Shown here: in pieces, positions 4,091 through 5,760 of the stretch
Layout of the letters: each line of letters begins with the position of its first letter
How positions within the stretch are numbered: the stretch's first letter is position 1
DNA from: JBBQXV01 sp043785585
Lineage (GTDB): Bacteria; Myxococcota_A; Polyangia; Polyangiales; Polyangiaceae
Assembly: GCA_043785585.1 (NCBI GenBank)
Contig: JAYVXB010000335.1
Location: 1-5,760, forward strand
Length of the DNA: 5,760 nucleotides
Direction of reading: 5' to 3'
Translations under genes and position numbers: made by a program
The notes under the pieces: generated by a model
What the model saw: only the letters and a program-made list of their open reading frames with translations
What the model was told of the DNA's origin: nothing
Database searches by the model: none

Positions 4091-5760
4091 GATTGCAGCA
4101 GGAGCTCGGCCCAATACGTCGCGCGCTCGAGCGTGCGCGGCGCGCCTCCGCCGGATTGTCCGCGCGCGGTCGCGTGGTTGTTCGCGAACGAGTCGTCGAT
4201 GACGACGGCGTGCTCGGCGTCGATGACGGCGCTGCGCAGCGCGACGGAGCCGCGGTACGTCATGCGCGTCGACTCGCCGATGCCGTCCCATCGTCGGCGC
4301 TCCATCGAGCCGTCGGCGAAGACGAGATCGACATCGACCGGAAACGCCAGCGTCCCGCGTCGCGTGACGAGGACCCAGCCCTCGTACGACGATCCGAGCC
4401 CCGCGATCGCGGCGACCGTGTCGCGCTTTCCGTCGCGATCGAAGACGCCGGCCTTCTCGCCGACCTTCTCGCTCGAGATGCCGGTGATCGCATAGTCGAC
4501 CCACCCCTTCGCGAAGAGCGCGGTGCGCAGCGTCGCCGTCGCGTCGATGCCGAGCGATTCGGTGAACGCGGCGAGCAAGTCCTCGGGCACGGGATGACGG
4601 AAACGCTGCCGCCGCGCGTAGCGTCCGAGCGCGCGCGTGACGGCCGCGTCGCCGTACACGCGACGAAACGTCTCGACGATCGCGGTCGTGCGACCGTAGA
4701 CGAGCGTGCCGTAGTCGCCCCCCGTCTTGAACGCGAACGCGGGCTGCGCGACGGGCTCGTTGTGCACCGCGCGGTTGCTGAACGCAGCGGACGCGGCGTT
4801 GAAGTTGATCGACAAGCCGCCGAGATCGAGAAACGAGCCTTGTCCGAGCCACGCCGCGAGCGACTGCTCCGTCGCGTACTCGTTGAGCCCTTCGTCGAGA
4901 AACGGCCACGTGACCTCGTTGGTCGCGACCAGCCCGTAGAAATACTGATGACCGAACTCGTGAATCGTCACGTGCTCGACGAGGCGCTCGCCCTTCGGAT
5001 CGTACCAATGCCCGCCCGTCGTGATGAGCGTCGGGTACTCCATGCCGCCCGACTCGCGCGCCGTCTCGGGTGGGTGAACGAGCGTCAGCGTCTTGTACGG
5101 ATAGGCGCCGTAGCGAGCGCCGAAGTAGGGGAGCGCGAAGCGCATCGCGGCGAGCTCGCGCTGCCCCATCACGTTGTATCCCGGCGGATGGAGCACCGTG
5201 ACGGCGACGCCGTCGATCGTCTCGCTCTGTTGTTGGTACTTGTCCCAGGCCGTCCACGCGAAATCGTGCACGTCGCCTTGCACGTGCCGCTCGATGCGTC
5301 GGCCCGCCTCGACGCGCGACTCGATCGTCGGGCCGGTCGCTCCGATGACGAACGACTCGGGCACGTCGACGGTGACGTCGTACGTCCCGAAGTCGGCGTA
5401 GAACTCGCACAACTTGTGAAACGGGAAATGCGCCCACGTTCCGTCCGACTCGAGGCGCGCGAGTTTGGGGAACCACTGCCCGACGAAATGAAACGAGCCC
5501 GCGTAGCCGGTGCGCGCGATGATCGTCGGTAGCCGATCGTCGAACGCGACGTCGAGCGTGATCGTCTCGCCGGGCGCGACCTCGCGCGGAAGCGGCACGC
5601 GCGCGTCGGTCTCGTCCTTGTCGTCGGGGCGATGAAGCTCCGCGTTCGGCCACAGGTCGACCGGCGCGCCGCGAACGGGATCAGACTCGTGCAGCGCGAG
5701 CTTGCGCACGTCGATGTAACCCCAGTCTTGGATCTGCGCGCCGCTGCGGAAGCCGACCGG
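4078..5760 (-). CDS. M1-family zinc metallopeptidase, 5' end outside the window
   Basis: 560 residues are visible. The frame stays open to base 5760 through residues PVGFRSGAQIQDWGYID, so the GTG at 5709 is internal rather than the start. Numbering from the window edge, residues 267-271 are HEFGH and, after exactly 18 residues, Glu290 follows in FLDEGLNEY. This is the HExxH-x18-E zinc site of M1 (gluzincin) peptidases, with Glu268 as the general base. GGMEYP (238-243) stands where aminopeptidases of the family have GxMEN and would bind the substrate N-terminus. Tyr355 in LVYGRTTAI is the likely transition-state tyrosine. Before the catalytic core, a beta-rich domain shows HFVGQWFPKLA and FYADFGTYDVTVDVP, typical of M1 N-terminal domains. 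After about residue 440 the chain is a beta-rich tail with DGSMERRRWDG. Exopeptidase action on peptides is expected; the substrate is unknown. Export cannot be judged because the N-terminus is missing. It is the upstream partner of the coupled membrane-protein gene. Confidence 0.93.
   Translation of the reverse strand, partial: PVGFRSGAQIQDWGYIDVRKLALHESDPVRGAPVDLWPNAELHRPDDKDETDARVPLPREVAPGETITLDVAFDDRLPTIIARTGYAGSFHFVGQWFPKLARLESDGTWAHFPFHKLCEFYADFGTYDVTVDVPESFVIGATGPTIESRVEAGRRIERHVQGDVHDFAWTAWDKYQQQSETIDGVAVTVLHPPGYNVMGQRELAAMRFALPYFGARYGAYPYKTLTLVHPPETARESGGMEYPTLITTGGHWYDPKGERLVEHVTIHEFGHQYFYGLVATNEVTWPFLDEGLNEYATEQSLAAWLGQGSFLDLGGLSINFNAASAAFSNRAVHNEPVAQPAFAFKTGGDYGTLVYGRTTAIVETFRRVYGDAAVTRALGRYARRQRFRHPVPEDLLAAFTESLGIDATATLRTALFAKGWVDYAITGISSEKVGEKAGVFDRDGKRDTVAAIAGLGSSYEGWVLVTRRGTLAFPVDVDLVFADGSMERRRWDGIGESTRMTYRGSVALRSAVIDAEHAVVIDDSFANNHATARGQSGGGAPRTLERATYWAELLLQSVTP

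Noticed and set aside
4093..5532. Long plus-strand open frame (479 codons) opposite the peptidase
   Set aside because: It has Arg/Val/Asp-rich composition, no recognisable domain and no ribosome site. It mirrors the peptidase codons.
4082..5653. Upstream extension of the membrane-protein frame, which stays open to 5653 and would give an 840-residue protein
   Set aside because: Over this stretch another minus-strand frame encodes the M1 peptidase with intact zinc site. The extension is an arginine-rich shadow, and the ATGA junction gives a natural start at 4081.

Overview
The window is a GC-rich (roughly two thirds G+C by eye), densely coding bacterial segment with strong G/C preference at third codon positions. 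The gene set and the protein style (alanine/arginine-rich, with an RluA-family enzyme, a GT5 glycogen synthase and an M1 metallopeptidase) would suit a myxobacterium of the Sorangium/Labilithrix type (Myxococcota, Polyangia). That placement is inferred from composition and general resemblance, not from a marker gene. I saw no tRNA, rRNA, CRISPR array, insertion sequence or phage gene. No gene-free stretch exceeds about 110 bases.

Layout. Bases 1-60 look like the last codons of a plus-strand gene that begins outside the window. A small ribbon-helix-helix protein follows on the plus strand (112-435, start set by a strong AGGAGG). It converges on an RluA-family pseudouridine synthase on the minus strand (1510-479). 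That synthase and a full-length glycogen synthase, glgA (1622-3085, plus), are divergently transcribed from a 111-base region. This region holds a perfect 7-bp palindrome and two promoter-like element pairs, both predicting almost leaderless transcripts. The 3' end of glgA carries an 18-base tandem duplication spanning the stop codon. glgA then converges on a two-gene minus-strand unit: an M1-family zinc metallopeptidase (4078 to beyond 5760, 5' end missing) and a downstream six-helix membrane protein (4081-3131), joined by a 4-base ATGA overlap.

How the genes work together. glgA makes alpha-1,4-glucan from a sugar nucleotide and has no other glycogen gene beside it here. The pseudouridine synthase is a housekeeping RNA-modification enzyme with no evident link to it. 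The one clear functional unit is the peptidase/membrane-protein pair, which is translationally coupled and whose second member I cannot assign to a named family. It is the best candidate for something undescribed, though nothing in the window amounts to an obviously novel system.
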